From the NCBI GenBank assembly GCA_017500935.1, contig JAFVXW010000003.1, positions 1-64,000 of the forward strand: a stretch of 64,000 nucleotides of DNA, written 5' to 3'. Under the pieces are notes generated by a model. That model did no database searches. It saw only the letters and a list, made by a program, of their open reading frames with translations, and was not told the DNA's origin. Position numbers and translations under genes: made by a program. Shown in pieces: positions 7,425 through 16,142 of the stretch (the stretch's first letter is position 1; each line of letters opens with the position of its first letter). The stretch comes from Lachnospiraceae bacterium (GTDB taxonomy: Bacteria; Bacillota; Clostridia; Lachnospirales; Lachnospiraceae).

Positions 7425-9383
7425 ATGATACTATCCTGTCAGAATATTGAAAAAGCCTTTCTCGAAAAACAGGTTTTAAAGAACTGCTCTTTTCATATAG
7501 AAGATTATGAAAAAGCCGCCATTGTCGGCATCAACGGTGCCGGCAAGACTACGCTTCTGCGTATCATTGTCGGTGAAATGGAGGCAGACGGCGGCGTTGT
7601 TGCCTTTTCCCGTGATAAAAGCTGGGGCTATCTTGCCCAGAATGCCGGTGTATCCGGTGAGAACACCATCTATCAGGAGCTTCTGTCCGTCAAACAGCAT
7701 CTGATCGATCTGGAAAAACAGATCCGCAGCTGTGAAGAATCCATGAAACATGCAGACGACAAACAGCTCGAAGCCCTGATGGACCAGTATACCCGCTTAA
7801 CTCATGCCTTTGAAATGGAAAACGGCTATGCTTACAAAAGTGAACTGGTCGGTGTGTTAAAAGGCCTTGGTTTTACAGAGGAAGAATTTGAGAAAAAAGT
7901 AAATACCCTCTCAGGCGGTCAGAAAACCCGTGTAGCACTTGGAAAGCTCCTTTTGCAAAAGCCTGACCTGATCATCCTTGACGAACCGACAAACCATCTG
8001 GACATGTCTTCCATCGCATGGCTGGAAACCTATCTGTTAAATTATAAAGGCGCCGTGCTGATTGTTTCCCATGACCGGTATTTCCTGGATAAGATCGCAT
8101 CCAAGGTCATCGAGATCGACAATACCAAGGTGACTGTATTTTCCGGCAACTACTCTGACTACGCAGCCAAGAAAGAAATGCTTCGTCAGGCCCAGTGGAA
8201 TGCCTACCTAAACCAGCAGGCAGAGATCAAGCATCAGGAAGAAGTCATTGCAAAGCTTAGATCCTTCAACCGCGAGAAATCCATCAAGCGTGCCGAAAGC
8301 CGCGAAAAAATGCTGGATAAGATCGATGTTTTGGATAAGCCCACAGAAGTACGCACGGATATGCGCATCGAGCTGGTTCCCCGCATCGAAAGCGGCAACG
8401 ATGTTCTCTCCGTGGAAAAGCTTTCAAAAAGCTTCGGCAATGAGCATTTGTTTTCCGATCTTTCTTTTGAATTAAAAAAAGGCGAACATGTTGCCATCAT
8501 CGGTGACAACGGCACCGGAAAAACCACGATCTTAAAGATCATCAATGAAATCGTAAAGGCAGATGCCGGCAAAATCCGTCTTGGAAGCAAAGTACAGGTC
8601 GGCTACTACGATCAGGAGCACCATGTTCTGCACACAGACAAAACACTGTTTGAAGAGATTTCCGATGAATACCCGACTCTGACCAATACTGAAATCCGTA
8701 ATACCCTTGCAGCGTTTTTGTTTACCGGCGAAGATGTATTCAAACGTATCTCCGATCTTTCCGGCGGTGAGCGCGGACGTGTCTCTCTGGCTAAGCTTAT
8801 GCTTTCCGAATGCAACTTCCTGATCCTCGACGAACCGACAAACCATCTGGATATCACCTCCAAGGAAATTCTGGAGGATGCCTTAAACAGCTACACCGGA
8901 ACTGTTTTGTATGTCTCCCACGACCGATACTTTATCAACAGAACCGCAAGCCGCATTCTGGAACTTTCAGACCGTCAGCTGACCCAGTATCTTGGCAACT
9001 ATGATTATTATCTGGAGAAAAAAGCAGAAACACAGACTGCCGTACCCGTACAGACAGCCTCTTCTTCCTCTCCTGCCCATGGCTTTGCAGCATTTCCTAC
9101 TGCTGCTGTATCCGTGAAATCTTCTGCTCCTTCCGAAGCAAAGCTTTCCTGGCAGGAACAAAAAGAACGCGAAGCTGCCCGCCGCAAAAAGGAAAATGCC
9201 TTAAAACGCTGCGAAGAACAGATTGCAAAGCTGGAAGAACGCGACAGGGAAATTGACGAAGAAATGGCTCTGCCCGAAGTTGCCACCAGCGTCTCCAAAC
9301 TGCAGAAACTCAGCAAAGAAAAAGATGAAATCGCAGAAAAACTGCTGGAACTGATGGAACAGTGGGAAGCGTTAAGCGAATAA
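7425..9383 (+). CDS. ABC-F family ATPase (translation factor type)
   Basis: This 652-aa soluble protein has two ABC ATPase domains and no membrane segments. Domain 1 has Walker A GINGAGKTTL, signature LSGGQKTRVALG and Walker B LIILDEPTNHLD. Domain 2 has GDNGTGKTTI, LSGGERGRVSLA and LILDEPTNHLD. The linker between them is highly charged, as in ABC-F proteins that act at the ribosomal E site. A C-terminal coiled coil (residues about 570-650, rich in Glu, Lys and Arg) places it near YdiF/Uup rather than the compact antibiotic-resistance forms. The SD is AAGGAGATTCCA before ATG 7425. An intrinsic terminator follows directly. Confidence 0.93.
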   Translation: MILSCQNIEKAFLEKQVLKNCSFHIEDYEKAAIVGINGAGKTTLLRIIVGEMEADGGVVAFSRDKSWGYLAQNAGVSGENTIYQELLSVKQHLIDLEKQIRSCEESMKHADDKQLEALMDQYTRLTHAFEMENGYAYKSELVGVLKGLGFTEEEFEKKVNTLSGGQKTRVALGKLLLQKPDLIILDEPTNHLDMSSIAWLETYLLNYKGAVLIVSHDRYFLDKIASKVIEIDNTKVTVFSGNYSDYAAKKEMLRQAQWNAYLNQQAEIKHQEEVIAKLRSFNREKSIKRAESREKMLDKIDVLDKPTEVRTDMRIELVPRIESGNDVLSVEKLSKSFGNEHLFSDLSFELKKGEHVAIIGDNGTGKTTILKIINEIVKADAGKIRLGSKVQVGYYDQEHHVLHTDKTLFEEISDEYPTLTNTEIRNTLAAFLFTGEDVFKRISDLSGGERGRVSLAKLMLSECNFLILDEPTNHLDITSKEILEDALNSYTGTVLYVSHDRYFINRTASRILELSDRQLTQYLGNYDYYLEKKAETQTAVPVQTASSSSPAHGFAAFPTAAVSVKSSAPSEAKLSWQEQKEREAARRKKENALKRCEEQIAKLEERDREIDEEMALPEVATSVSKLQKLSKEKDEIAEKLLELMEQWEALSE

Positions 9384-9392
9384 ACACATATA

Positions 9393-9432
9393 AAAAAACA
9401 GGAAAATCATGATCCGGATTTTCCTGTTTTTT
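9393..9432. terminator. Bidirectional intrinsic terminator
   Basis: A perfect 16-base stem pairs 9393-9408 with 9417-9432, with an A run on the left and a T run on the right. It ends both the ABC-F gene (plus) and the gtrA-containing operon (minus). Confidence 0.88.
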
Positions 9433-9450
9433 ACTTTACTTATTCTGTTC

Positions 9451-9870
9451 TTAAGCTTTTTTCTCAATAAACAGCTTTCTGGTAATAAAGTTATATACCA
9501 TTACCACACCGGTCGCAAAGGGCTTGACCAGAATATAGGATCTGCTCCAGAAAGGATCCAGAACCGCTGTTCCTGCCCACATCACAAACTGGTTGATCAA
9601 AAGACCGCCCACGGAAAATACGGTAAATACGATAAATTCCTTGATCTTGTTCTTGTTTTTATCGGTTTCAAACACGAAGATGATACTTAAGATATAGTTC
9701 ACGATCATGGAAACGATAAAGGCGATACAGTTTGCCACAAGCACCGGCATTCCCAAAAGCTCTCGCAGCAGGATCAAAAGTCCGTATTCAATAAAGAAAC
9801 ATAAAAATCCCACCACACCGAATTTTAAGATCTGCTGAATCAGCGGTTTGTCCAGAATCTTTTTAATCAA
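9451..9870 (-). CDS. GtrA family membrane protein
   Basis: This 139-aa protein has four hydrophobic segments and the GtrA/DPMS-accessory pattern: ILKFGVVGFLCFFIEYGLLILL, then NCIAFIVSMIVNYILSIIFVFE. Family members are thought to help move lipid-linked sugars across the membrane during cell-surface glycan synthesis. The start is TTG 9870, seven bases after AGGGG. It lies 15 bases after the isocitrate dehydrogenase gene, so it is probably co-transcribed, although no functional link is obvious. Confidence 0.82.
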   Translation of the reverse strand: MIKKILDKPLIQQILKFGVVGFLCFFIEYGLLILLRELLGMPVLVANCIAFIVSMIVNYILSIIFVFETDKNKNKIKEFIVFTVFSVGGLLINQFVMWAGTAVLDPFWSRSYILVKPFATGVVMVYNFITRKLFIEKKA

Positions 9871-9885
9871 TTTTATTCCCCTCTC

Positions 9886-11091
9886 TTACATGCTCTCATA
9901 GGTTCTGCGGATTTCTTTGATGAAATCTTCACTGTTAAGTACTGTAACATCTTTGAGAGAAGTAATCAAGGCTAAATCCTTGGTCATTTTGCCGTTTTCA
10001 ATGGTGGAAAGGGTTGCTGCTTCCATTTTGTCTGCAAAGGAACAAAGTTCGGCGATACCGTCCAGCTCACCGCGTTTTCTGAGTGCACCGGTCCATGCAA
10101 AAATGGTTGCAACGGAGTTGGTGGAGGTTTCCTCGCCCTTTAAGTGCTTATAGTAATGGCGCTGTACGGTGCCGTGTGCCGCTTCATATTCATACACGCC
10201 GGAAGGAGAAACCAGAACGGAGGTCATCATGGCAAGAGAACCAAAGGCAGAGCTTACCATATCACTCATCACATCGCCGTCATAGTTTTTGCAGGCCCAG
10301 ATAAAGCCGCCCTTTGCTTTCATAACACGGGCAACTGCATCGTCGATCAGGGTATAGAAATATTCGATGCCAAACTCTTCAAATTTTGTCTTATATTCAT
10401 TGTCATAGATTTCCTGGAAGATATCCTTGAAGGTATGGTCATACTTTTTGGAGATGGTATCCTTGGTTGCAAACCAAAGATCCTGTTTTGTATCCACCGC
10501 ATAGTTAAAGCAGGCGCGTGCAAAGCTTGTGATGGATTTGTCGGTATTGTGCATACCCTGCAGGATGCCTGCACCGGTAAAGTTGTGGATCAGTTCTCTG
10601 ATCTCGGTACCGTCCTCTGCGGTATAGACAAGCTCTGCCTTGCCGGGGCCGGGAACCTTGATCTCGGTGTTTTTATAAACATCACCGTAAGCATGACGAG
10701 CCAGCGTAATGGGTTTTTCCCAGTTGCGCACACAGGGTTCGATTCCCTTAACCAAAATGGGGGCACGGAACACAGTACCGTCGAGCATGGCGCGGATGGT
10801 GCCGTTGGGACTCTTCCACATTTCCTTAAGATTGTACTCTTTGACACGGGCTGCATTGGGGGTGATGGTTGCACATTTAACCGCTACGCCGTATTTTAAG
10901 GTAGCATTGGCACTGTCCACAGTTACCTGATCGTTGGTTTCATTACGGTATTCCAGACCAAGGTCATAATATTCACTCTTTAAATCAATAAAAGGCAAAA
11001 TCAGTTCCTCTTTGATCATCTGCCAGAGAATACGGGTCATTTCATCGCCGTCCATCTCTACCAGAGGGGTTGTCATTTTAATCTTATCCAT
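9886..11091 (-). CDS. icd: NADP-dependent isocitrate dehydrogenase
   Basis: This 401-aa protein belongs to the isocitrate/isopropylmalate dehydrogenase superfamily and resembles the eukaryote-like homodimeric NADP form: [17 protein letters not shown] at the start, [19 protein letters not shown] for substrate binding, and [20 protein letters not shown] and [11 protein letters not shown] for metal and cofactor binding. It decarboxylates isocitrate to 2-oxoglutarate in the cytosol. ATG 11091 is chosen because GGAGAGAAAAACA precedes it. It overlaps the end of the GntR gene by eight bases and forms an operon with a Re-citrate synthase candidate, giving two of the three steps from acetyl-CoA to 2-oxoglutarate. 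Aconitase is not in the window. Confidence 0.95.
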   Translation of the reverse strand: MDKIKMTTPLVEMDGDEMTRILWQMIKEELILPFIDLKSEYYDLGLEYRNETNDQVTVDSANATLKYGVAVKCATITPNAARVKEYNLKEMWKSPNGTIRAMLDGTVFRAPILVKGIEPCVRNWEKPITLARHAYGDVYKNTEIKVPGPGKAELVYTAEDGTEIRELIHNFTGAGILQGMHNTDKSITSFARACFNYAVDTKQDLWFATKDTISKKYDHTFKDIFQEIYDNEYKTKFEEFGIEYFYTLIDDAVARVMKAKGGFIWACKNYDGDVMSDMVSSAFGSLAMMTSVLVSPSGVYEYEAAHGTVQRHYYKHLKGEETSTNSVATIFAWTGALRKRGELDGIAELCSFADKMEAATLSTIENGKMTKDLALITSLKDVTVLNSEDFIKEIRRTYESM

Positions 11092-11779
11092 TGTTTTTCT
11101 CTCCGTTTCCTTCAAAGACCTTTTCCAGGCCATTCTTTAACATATTAGCATAAGCGTTCTTCATATGCAAGTTGGCAAGTGCTTCTGCTTTATCGCCATC
11201 CTTTTCCCGGATAGCTTCCATGATCTTTTCATGCTCATCCACGCATATGATCCGTCTGTGATCATCGTGAAGTCCCCAGCGGCGCACCCTCTGTACATAC
11301 TCATGAAAAGAGCGCAGCTGCTGCATAAGCATTTTGGAATTGCAGGCCTGATACAAAACATCGTGAAACCGGGTATCCAGCTCGGTCAGCTGCTCTGTAT
11401 GTCCCTTCATCGCATGAAATCTTGACAGATAGATCACTTCCTCCAGCTGCTCCATCTGTTCGGATGTGATATGTTCTGTCGCTTTTTTGGCACACAGACC
11501 TTCCAAAAGACCGCGCATTTCATAAATATCTGCCACATCCTTAACAGTAATGCCGCTGACATAGGCCCCTTTATTTGGAATCACGGTCAGAAGTCCTTCC
11601 AGTTCCAGCTGTCGGAACGCTTCCCTGACAGGTGTTCTGGATACGCCCAGCTCCTCACTGATGGCCATTTCCCGCAGTTCTTCGTGATCTTTATACTTGC
11701 CGCTTAAAATATCGTCGCGCAGCGTATGAAATACTTTACCGCGCAGCGAATATCGTTCGCTTTCTTCTTTTTTTCCCAT
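11084..11779 (-). CDS. GntR family regulator with FCD domain
   Basis: This 231-aa protein has an N-terminal winged helix ([19 protein letters not shown], then [25 protein letters not shown]) and a C-terminal FCD ligand domain of all-alpha type, with metal-site residues likely in [12 protein letters not shown] and [15 protein letters not shown] regulators usually sense small carboxylates. It sits between the citrate synthase candidate and icd, overlapping icd, which makes it the likely local regulator. The palindrome TTGTATACAA over the operon's -10 box matches the half-site style of this subfamily. The SD AGAGGTTAAAA precedes ATG 11779. Confidence 0.9.
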   Translation of the reverse strand: MGKKEESERYSLRGKVFHTLRDDILSGKYKDHEELREMAISEELGVSRTPVREAFRQLELEGLLTVIPNKGAYVSGITVKDVADIYEMRGLLEGLCAKKATEHITSEQMEQLEEVIYLSRFHAMKGHTEQLTELDTRFHDVLYQACNSKMLMQQLRSFHEYVQRVRRWGLHDDHRRIICVDEHEKIMEAIREKDGDKAEALANLHMKNAYANMLKNGLEKVFEGNGEKNNG

Positions 11780-11792
11780 TTTTAACCTCTTT

Positions 11793-13190
11793 TTAGTGGA
11801 TCAGATCGATTCCGAGTCTGTAGCAGGCATCATCAATCACTTTGATCAGTTCTTCATCTGTCAAAACAGTAACACGTCCTGCCGCATATTCTTCATCCAC
11901 CCATTTTTTTACTTCATGAACCAGCATACAGCTCTTATCCAGCTTCTTTTCTTCGGGCAGTCTGAAATAGGTATTGATCCAGTGTGCGATTCCGGCAAGT
12001 CCGGAGGTGTTGGATACTGCGCACAATACAGGACGTTTTAAGAACTTATCCGTATCAAAAATATTGTAGATTTCCTCGTTTTTCAAAAGTCCGTCTGCAT
12101 GGATACCGGCTCTTGTCACATTAAAATTCTTGCCGACAAAAGGAGTTCTGGGCGGGATTTCATATCCGATCTCTTTTTCATAGTATTCTGCAAGCTCTGT
12201 GATCACGGTGGTGTCCATACCGTTTAAATGGCCGCGGATCTGCGCATATTCAAATACCATGGCTTCCAGAGGCGTATTGCCGGTACGTTCACCGATGCCA
12301 AATAACGAAGTATTGATGCCTGCACATCCGTACAGCCATGCTGTGGTGGAATTGACAACCGCTTTGTAAAAATCATTATGGCCGTGCCATTCCAGCATCG
12401 CATGGGGCACGCCGGCATGGGTATGCAGCGCGTAAATAATGCCGGGAACACTTCTGGGAATAACCGCACCGGGATAATTGACACCGTATCCCATGGTATC
12501 GCAGGCACGGATCTTGATCGGAATCTGGTATTCCTTCATCAGCTTCATCAGTTCCAGACAAAAAGGCACCACATAGCCGTAAATATCCGCTCTTGTGATA
12601 TCTTCCAGATGACATCTGGGGCTGATACCCTCTTCCAGACATTCACGCACAATGCTCAGATAATGCTCCATCGCCTGTCTTCTGGTCATTTTAAGCTTCA
12701 TAAAAATATGATAATCGGAACAGGAAACCAAAATACCGGTTTCCTTCATGCCGATTTCTTTTACCAGTTTAAAATCCTCCTTGCTGGCACGGATCCAGCT
12801 GGTCACTTCAGGAAATTTGTAACCGCGTTCCATACATTTATAGACAGCGTCACGGTCTTTTTTACTGTATAAAAAGAATTCACTGGCACGGATCATGCCG
12901 TTTTCACCGCCCAGCCGGTGCAGATAATCATAAATGGTTACGATCTGCTCTGTGCTGTAAGGTGCACGGGACTGCTGGCCGTCACGGAAGGTAGTGTCCG
13001 TGATCCAGATCTCTTTGGGCATATTATGAGGCACAATCCTGTCATTGAACGGAATCTTGGGAACTTCCGAATAAGGGAACATATTGCGGAAAACATTGGG
13101 CTTTTCCACGTCATCCAGAATATACATATGCTCTTCGATCTCGAGCAGGTTTTTATTATGATTCATGGTAACCGGACGATTGATAAACAT
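11793..13190 (-). CDS. Probable Re-type citrate synthase (isopropylmalate/homocitrate synthase family)
   Basis: This 465-aa protein has a DRE-TIM metallolyase barrel: ITDTTFRDGQQSRAPY near the start, RCHLEDITRADIYG, and the metal-binding HGHNDFYKAV. The C-terminal part lacks the LeuA allosteric domain. The family includes LeuA, homocitrate synthase and the Re-citrate synthase described in Clostridium kluyveri, which joins acetyl-CoA and oxaloacetate. The operon partner icd argues for citrate rather than isopropylmalate, because no leuB, leuC or leuD is near. Calling it Re-citrate synthase is an inference from context and general resemblance. ATG 13190 follows AAAGGAGAAGTGGAT. Confidence 0.75.
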   Translation of the reverse strand: MFINRPVTMNHNKNLLEIEEHMYILDDVEKPNVFRNMFPYSEVPKIPFNDRIVPHNMPKEIWITDTTFRDGQQSRAPYSTEQIVTIYDYLHRLGGENGMIRASEFFLYSKKDRDAVYKCMERGYKFPEVTSWIRASKEDFKLVKEIGMKETGILVSCSDYHIFMKLKMTRRQAMEHYLSIVRECLEEGISPRCHLEDITRADIYGYVVPFCLELMKLMKEYQIPIKIRACDTMGYGVNYPGAVIPRSVPGIIYALHTHAGVPHAMLEWHGHNDFYKAVVNSTTAWLYGCAGINTSLFGIGERTGNTPLEAMVFEYAQIRGHLNGMDTTVITELAEYYEKEIGYEIPPRTPFVGKNFNVTRAGIHADGLLKNEEIYNIFDTDKFLKRPVLCAVSNTSGLAGIAHWINTYFRLPEEKKLDKSCMLVHEVKKWVDEEYAAGRVTVLTDEELIKVIDDACYRLGIDLIH

Positions 13191-13247
13191 ATCCACTTCT
13201 CCTTTGTGCGCTGTTATCACTTTAATGTATCAGTGTATCTTTGCATC

Positions 13248-13276
13248 ATTGTATACAATTATCCAATATCTGTCAA
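13248..13276 (-). promoter_or_regulatory. Promoter with GntR-type operator for the citrate synthase operon
   Basis: On the minus strand, TTGACA (13271-13276) and TACAAT (13248-13253) have a 17-base spacer, close to ideal. The 12-base palindrome ATTGTATACAAT (13248-13259) covers the -10 box and resembles the operators of FCD-type GntR proteins such as the one encoded in this operon. Confidence 0.72.
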
Positions 13277-13293
13277 TCAAAAGTTTTCATTTT

Positions 13294-14208
13294 TTATATT
13301 TCCAATAGTTTTTTTACATCTAACAGGCCCCATCCCTGATAATTACTGGGTTTATGCAGATCCTGCGCTGTTTTAAGAAGTCTTCTCCTGACTTCATGAT
13401 TTGAAAGATCAGGTTTTTTTTGCCATAACAGAGAAACTGCACCGCAGACGATCGGAACTGCCATGGAGGTTCCGTTCATTCTCACGTATGCATTTTCTGT
13501 ACGGTCACCTGGTAATCTCTTAAAAAATGCATTGCATGAAACAATCCCGGTTCCCGGTGCTACCAGATCAGGTTTTCTGTACCGTGAAGCTATTGAGCCT
13601 CTTCCGGAATAATCTTCGCATTTTTTTATGTTATAATCTGTATTTCCATCATAACAGCCAACTGCAATCACATACTCCAGCTTTCCAAGTTCTGAAATAC
13701 TGTCTTCTGCAGGCCCCTTATTCCCCGCAGACACAACCGGCAAAATCCCTGCATCCCAAGCTTTGCGAAGCATAAAAGAAACTTCCTGTATCCATTCACT
13801 TTCAACAGGCCGGTCAACACCAACAGAGATATTCAGTATTTTAATATTATACAGTTTTCTCTTCTGAAGAATCCATTCCAGCGCTTCCAGCATGGCAGAC
13901 GCGCATCCTTCTCCGTTTTCATCCAGAATTTTACAGACCACCAGACGGCTCTGCAGGGCAATCCCGGCAAATTTTCCATGACTGCATTTTCCGCTTCCTG
14001 CCAGACATCCCGCAACATGAGTGCCATGTCCGTTATCATCATAAAAATATTTTCTTCTGTTCACAAAATCATGAAAAGCAGTAATTCTGCCTTCCAGATC
14101 CGGGTGAAGCGATACGCCGCTGTCTAAAACAGCAGTTGTAATTCCCTTTCCTGTGTAAGGAAAAATCTCTTCTTCTGACGCATGTACAATCTTTCTGGCA
14201 TTTTCCAT
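13294..14208 (-). CDS. Subtilisin-like serine protease (S8), probably cytosolic
   Basis: This 304-aa S8 peptidase has the full triad: Asp in TAVLDSGVSLHPDL, His in DDNGHGTHVAG, Ser in MNGTSMAVPIVCGA. The oxyanion Asn is in VVSAGNKGPAED. The N-terminus (MENARKIVHASEEEIFPYTGKG) has no signal peptide, and only a short propeptide-like stretch precedes the catalytic core. It resembles intracellular subtilases such as IspA and the clostridial relatives linked to sporulation, but its substrate is unknown. The SD GTGAGGAAAGTCG precedes ATG 14208. It diverges from the Cys/Gly-rich gene at 14333. Confidence 0.9.
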   Translation of the reverse strand: MENARKIVHASEEEIFPYTGKGITTAVLDSGVSLHPDLEGRITAFHDFVNRRKYFYDDNGHGTHVAGCLAGSGKCSHGKFAGIALQSRLVVCKILDENGEGCASAMLEALEWILQKRKLYNIKILNISVGVDRPVESEWIQEVSFMLRKAWDAGILPVVSAGNKGPAEDSISELGKLEYVIAVGCYDGNTDYNIKKCEDYSGRGSIASRYRKPDLVAPGTGIVSCNAFFKRLPGDRTENAYVRMNGTSMAVPIVCGAVSLLWQKKPDLSNHEVRRRLLKTAQDLHKPSNYQGWGLLDVKKLLEI

Positions 14209-14274
14209 CGACTTTCCTCACAATTAAACTGTCATCCAACAAAATATGCAGAAAAAAATTTAATGTGAGCGGAA

Positions 14275-14302
14275 ACAAGGACAATCAGAAACACATATCA
14301 TA
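14275..14302 (+). promoter_or_regulatory. Possible sigma-K/E-like promoter for the Cys/Gly-rich gene
   Basis: AC at 14275-14276 and CATATCATA at 14294-14302 have a 17-base spacer and match the loose sigma-K pattern (AC, 16-17 bases, CATANNNTA). They end 30 bases before the gene's start. The pattern is short and could occur by chance, but it fits a late-sporulation role. Confidence 0.33.
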
Positions 14303-14332
14303 AACCATAAAACAAATTCGGAGGCATCGATC

Positions 14333-14602
14333 ATGAGTGACCTGAATGCAACCAACTGCGGATGCGGATGCACCAGCAACACAAATTCCTGCGGATGCGG
14401 CAGCAATTCCTGCGCAACAACTTACAACACCGGAAACAACAGCTGCCTGTGGATCATCCTGATCCTTTTATTCTGCGGCGGATGCGGCAATGGTTTTTCC
14501 AATAACAATGGCTGTGGCTGCGGCAATAACGGCGGCGACTGCAGCTGTCTGTGGATCATCCTGCTGTTACTGTTCTGCGGCAACGGCAATGGTTTCTGCT
14601 AA
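14333..14602 (+). CDS. Cys/Gly-rich small protein with two LWII repeats (chorion-like HCB type)
   Basis: This 89-aa protein is almost wholly low-complexity: CGCGC and GCGNN runs rich in Cys, Gly and Asn, with two copies of a module in which a hydrophobic LWIILxLLFCG stretch is followed by GNGF or GCGNGF (starting near residues 39 and 70). Similar clostridial proteins are labelled chorion class high-cysteine protein. Such proteins may cross-link or self-assemble in spore outer layers, but that is inferred. The SD CGGAGGCATCGATC precedes ATG 14333. It is followed by a nested hairpin and a terminator. Confidence 0.75.
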   Translation: MSDLNATNCGCGCTSNTNSCGCGSNSCATTYNTGNNSCLWIILILLFCGGCGNGFSNNNGCGCGNNGGDCSCLWIILLLLFCGNGNGFC

Positions 14603-14628
14603 GCATCAAAAAGCGTGCGCATAAACGT

Positions 14629-14673
14629 TTTTTTTATACGACAGGAAACGAAGTTTCATAGCGTATAAAAAAA
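14629..14673 (+). other. Long nested stem-loop after the Cys/Gly-rich gene
   Basis: A perfect 12-base outer stem (14629-14640 with 14662-14673, T/A-rich and ending TATACG/CGTATA) encloses an inner five-base stem (GAAAC 14645-14649, GTTTC 14653-14657). It precedes a separate GC-rich terminator. It may stabilise the mRNA end or act as a second, T-first terminator for the other strand. Confidence 0.5.
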
Positions 14674-14706
14674 GGCCTGCAGCCGGAAAGTCTGCGGGTC
14701 TTTTTT
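14674..14706 (+). terminator. Intrinsic terminator after the Cys/Gly-rich gene
   Basis: GGCCTGCAG pairs with CTGCGGGTC, allowing wobble pairs, and is followed by six Ts (14701-14706). Confidence 0.72.
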
Positions 14707-14739
14707 CATAAACTGTACAAAGATTAAGGGGGCCTCATC

Positions 14740-15225
14740 ATGGAATATACAGAAAACAAATCCATTCTGTCCTTCGATATGCTCTACACAAACAACCATA
14801 TCCAGATATTAAAAATTCTGCTCCCATGTTTTGAATCTCAGATGCAGAAAAAACTGACAGTCATGATCAAATATCTGGAACTGCAGTATACAATTGAATA
14901 TTTCAGGAAACATCCCCTGTCACAATCCGTCCAAACAGGTTTTCAGGGTGATATTATTGAGATTTTTGACCAGATCAGATGCTTTTGCACTCCCTCTGAG
15001 CGGGCTGTTTTCGACCAGCTTTCTTCCCTGAAGCAAAACATGGACCGGTATGACGAAATGATGAATATGATGCAGATGTTTTCCGGTATAACCGGCATGG
15101 ATTCCCAAAAACCAGAGGAATCCCTAAATCCCATGGAACTGTTAAAAAATATGCTGACACCGGAACAGCAGTCAATGTTTGATATGTTTACAACTGCATT
15201 TCCTGCAGCTGAAAATCAGGTCTGA
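14740..15225 (+). CDS. Uncharacterised 161-aa protein
   Basis: I do not recognise this family. The protein is soluble-looking and mostly helical, with an N-terminal half starting MEYTENKSILSFDMLYTNN and containing two Cys (residues near 28 and 88). Its second half is unusually rich in Met (DEMMNMMQMFSGITG) and ends with two helices carrying LLKNMLTPEQQSMFDMF. The SD is TTAAGGGGGCCTCATC. It is followed 14 bases later by a second small gene, so the two are surely co-transcribed. Placement after a sporulation-like Cys/Gly-rich gene suggests, but does not show, a spore-related role. Confidence 0.7.
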   Translation: MEYTENKSILSFDMLYTNNHIQILKILLPCFESQMQKKLTVMIKYLELQYTIEYFRKHPLSQSVQTGFQGDIIEIFDQIRCFCTPSERAVFDQLSSLKQNMDRYDEMMNMMQMFSGITGMDSQKPEESLNPMELLKNMLTPEQQSMFDMFTTAFPAAENQV

Positions 15226-15239
15226 ACAAGGAGGCACAC

Positions 15240-15527
15240 ATGTCCAATTCCATACAGGAACCTGCCTGGATGCAGGAACCTGCTGTCAGAAAAATTCCAA
15301 AAGAAAAACTCTTATTCTTGCAAAAGCTGGTATTTGAAAGCAGTACGCTTTCGCAAAAGGAACTTCTGCCCTTTTTAATGGCTCTTGCGCAGAAAAGCAA
15401 ATCCTCCAATATTTCATTTTCCAAAGAAGAAATGAACGCGATCATTGAAGCCATCAAAAAACACAGTAGTCCTGCCGAAATTGCCAAAATAAACCAGATC
15501 ATGAAGCTGATGGCTTCGCGTTATTAA
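15240..15527 (+). CDS. Uncharacterised 95-aa helical protein
   Basis: This small charged helical protein starts with MSNSIQEPAWMQEPAVRKIP and contains Lys/Glu-rich helices (EEMNAIIEAIKKHSSPAEIAKINQIMK). It has no cysteine, no membrane segment and no family I recognise. The end KLMASRY is basic. The SD CAAGGAGGCACAC precedes ATG 15240, only 14 bases after the stop of the 161-aa gene. The last gene of the plus-strand trio, it converges on the DUF4340 gene with a hairpin between them. Confidence 0.68.
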   Translation: MSNSIQEPAWMQEPAVRKIPKEKLLFLQKLVFESSTLSQKELLPFLMALAQKSKSSNISFSKEEMNAIIEAIKKHSSPAEIAKINQIMKLMASRY

Positions 15528-15540
15528 AATAACTTAAAAA

Positions 15541-15580
15541 AAGCTCCGGCCTGTACTCTGTTTGTCCAGGCCGGAGTTTC
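15541..15580. terminator. Intrinsic terminator between convergent units
   Basis: CTCCGGCCTG (15544-15553) pairs with CAGGCCGGAG (15567-15576). On the minus strand the stem is followed by a run of T (complement of 15536-15542), so it mainly ends the DUF4340 operon. On the plus strand the T run is weaker. Confidence 0.85.
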
Positions 15581-15584
15581 ATCT

Positions 15585-16142
15585 TTATTCTGTTTCTGAA
15601 GCTGTTTCAGTTTCCGCCTCAGGTTCTTCGATAAAAGTCTCGATATCCTTTCGCAGACTCGATACACTGTATGCACTGATCAGATACACCTGATCACTGC
15701 CTTGAACCGATGCAAAATATTTGCTTAAAATCTCATTTTCATTGCCGATCAAAATAACTGTTTCCTGATCCTCATGTTTGATGGTCACTGTAAAGACAGG
15801 CGCATCAAGGCCATATTCGGATAAGTCATCCGGCGCTGTTATGATCTTTTCATCCGTGTTAAGCGCACAGAGCGTGGTCAGTAAGGTATCAACGGCGGTT
15901 TCTTTGATGTCTTCACCGGGGATGCTTTCTTCTATCCATTCTTCACCGTCTTTTACAAAGCTGTAGGAAAACTCTCCGCTTACGGAAAGTCCGGTAACGC
16001 TTTCTTTCTCAATCTTTGTCACGGCAACCGTATTTGATACTTCTTGCTTTTCAAGATCCGTATTTTTCAGAATAAAATAACCGCCTGCACAAAGGACAAG
16101 CAAAAGAGCCAGTACAATAAACTGTATTTTCTGCTTTTTCAT
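15585..16142 (-). CDS. DUF4340-type membrane-anchored protein of a Gld-like ABC system
   Basis: This 185-aa protein has one N-terminal membrane segment (IQFIVLALLLVLCAGGYFIL) and an outside domain with the DUF4340 pattern SGEFSYSFVKDGEEWIE, PDDLSEYGLDAPVFTVTI and QVYLISAYSVSSL. No clear lipobox is present. DUF4340 proteins accompany GldF/GldG-like ABC exporters, but their task is unknown. The start ATG 16142 overlaps the stop of the permease gene upstream (TAATG), so translation is coupled. The C-terminus is acidic (EEPEAETETASETE). Confidence 0.8.
   Translation of the reverse strand: MKKQKIQFIVLALLLVLCAGGYFILKNTDLEKQEVSNTVAVTKIEKESVTGLSVSGEFSYSFVKDGEEWIEESIPGEDIKETAVDTLLTTLCALNTDEKIITAPDDLSEYGLDAPVFTVTIKHEDQETVILIGNENEILSKYFASVQGSDQVYLISAYSVSSLRKDIETFIEEPEAETETASETE

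Noticed and set aside
11793-13190. Isopropylmalate synthase (leuA)
   Set aside because: The protein lacks the LeuA C-terminal allosteric domain, no leuB, leuC or leuD is nearby, and it is joined to icd, which fits citrate synthase better.
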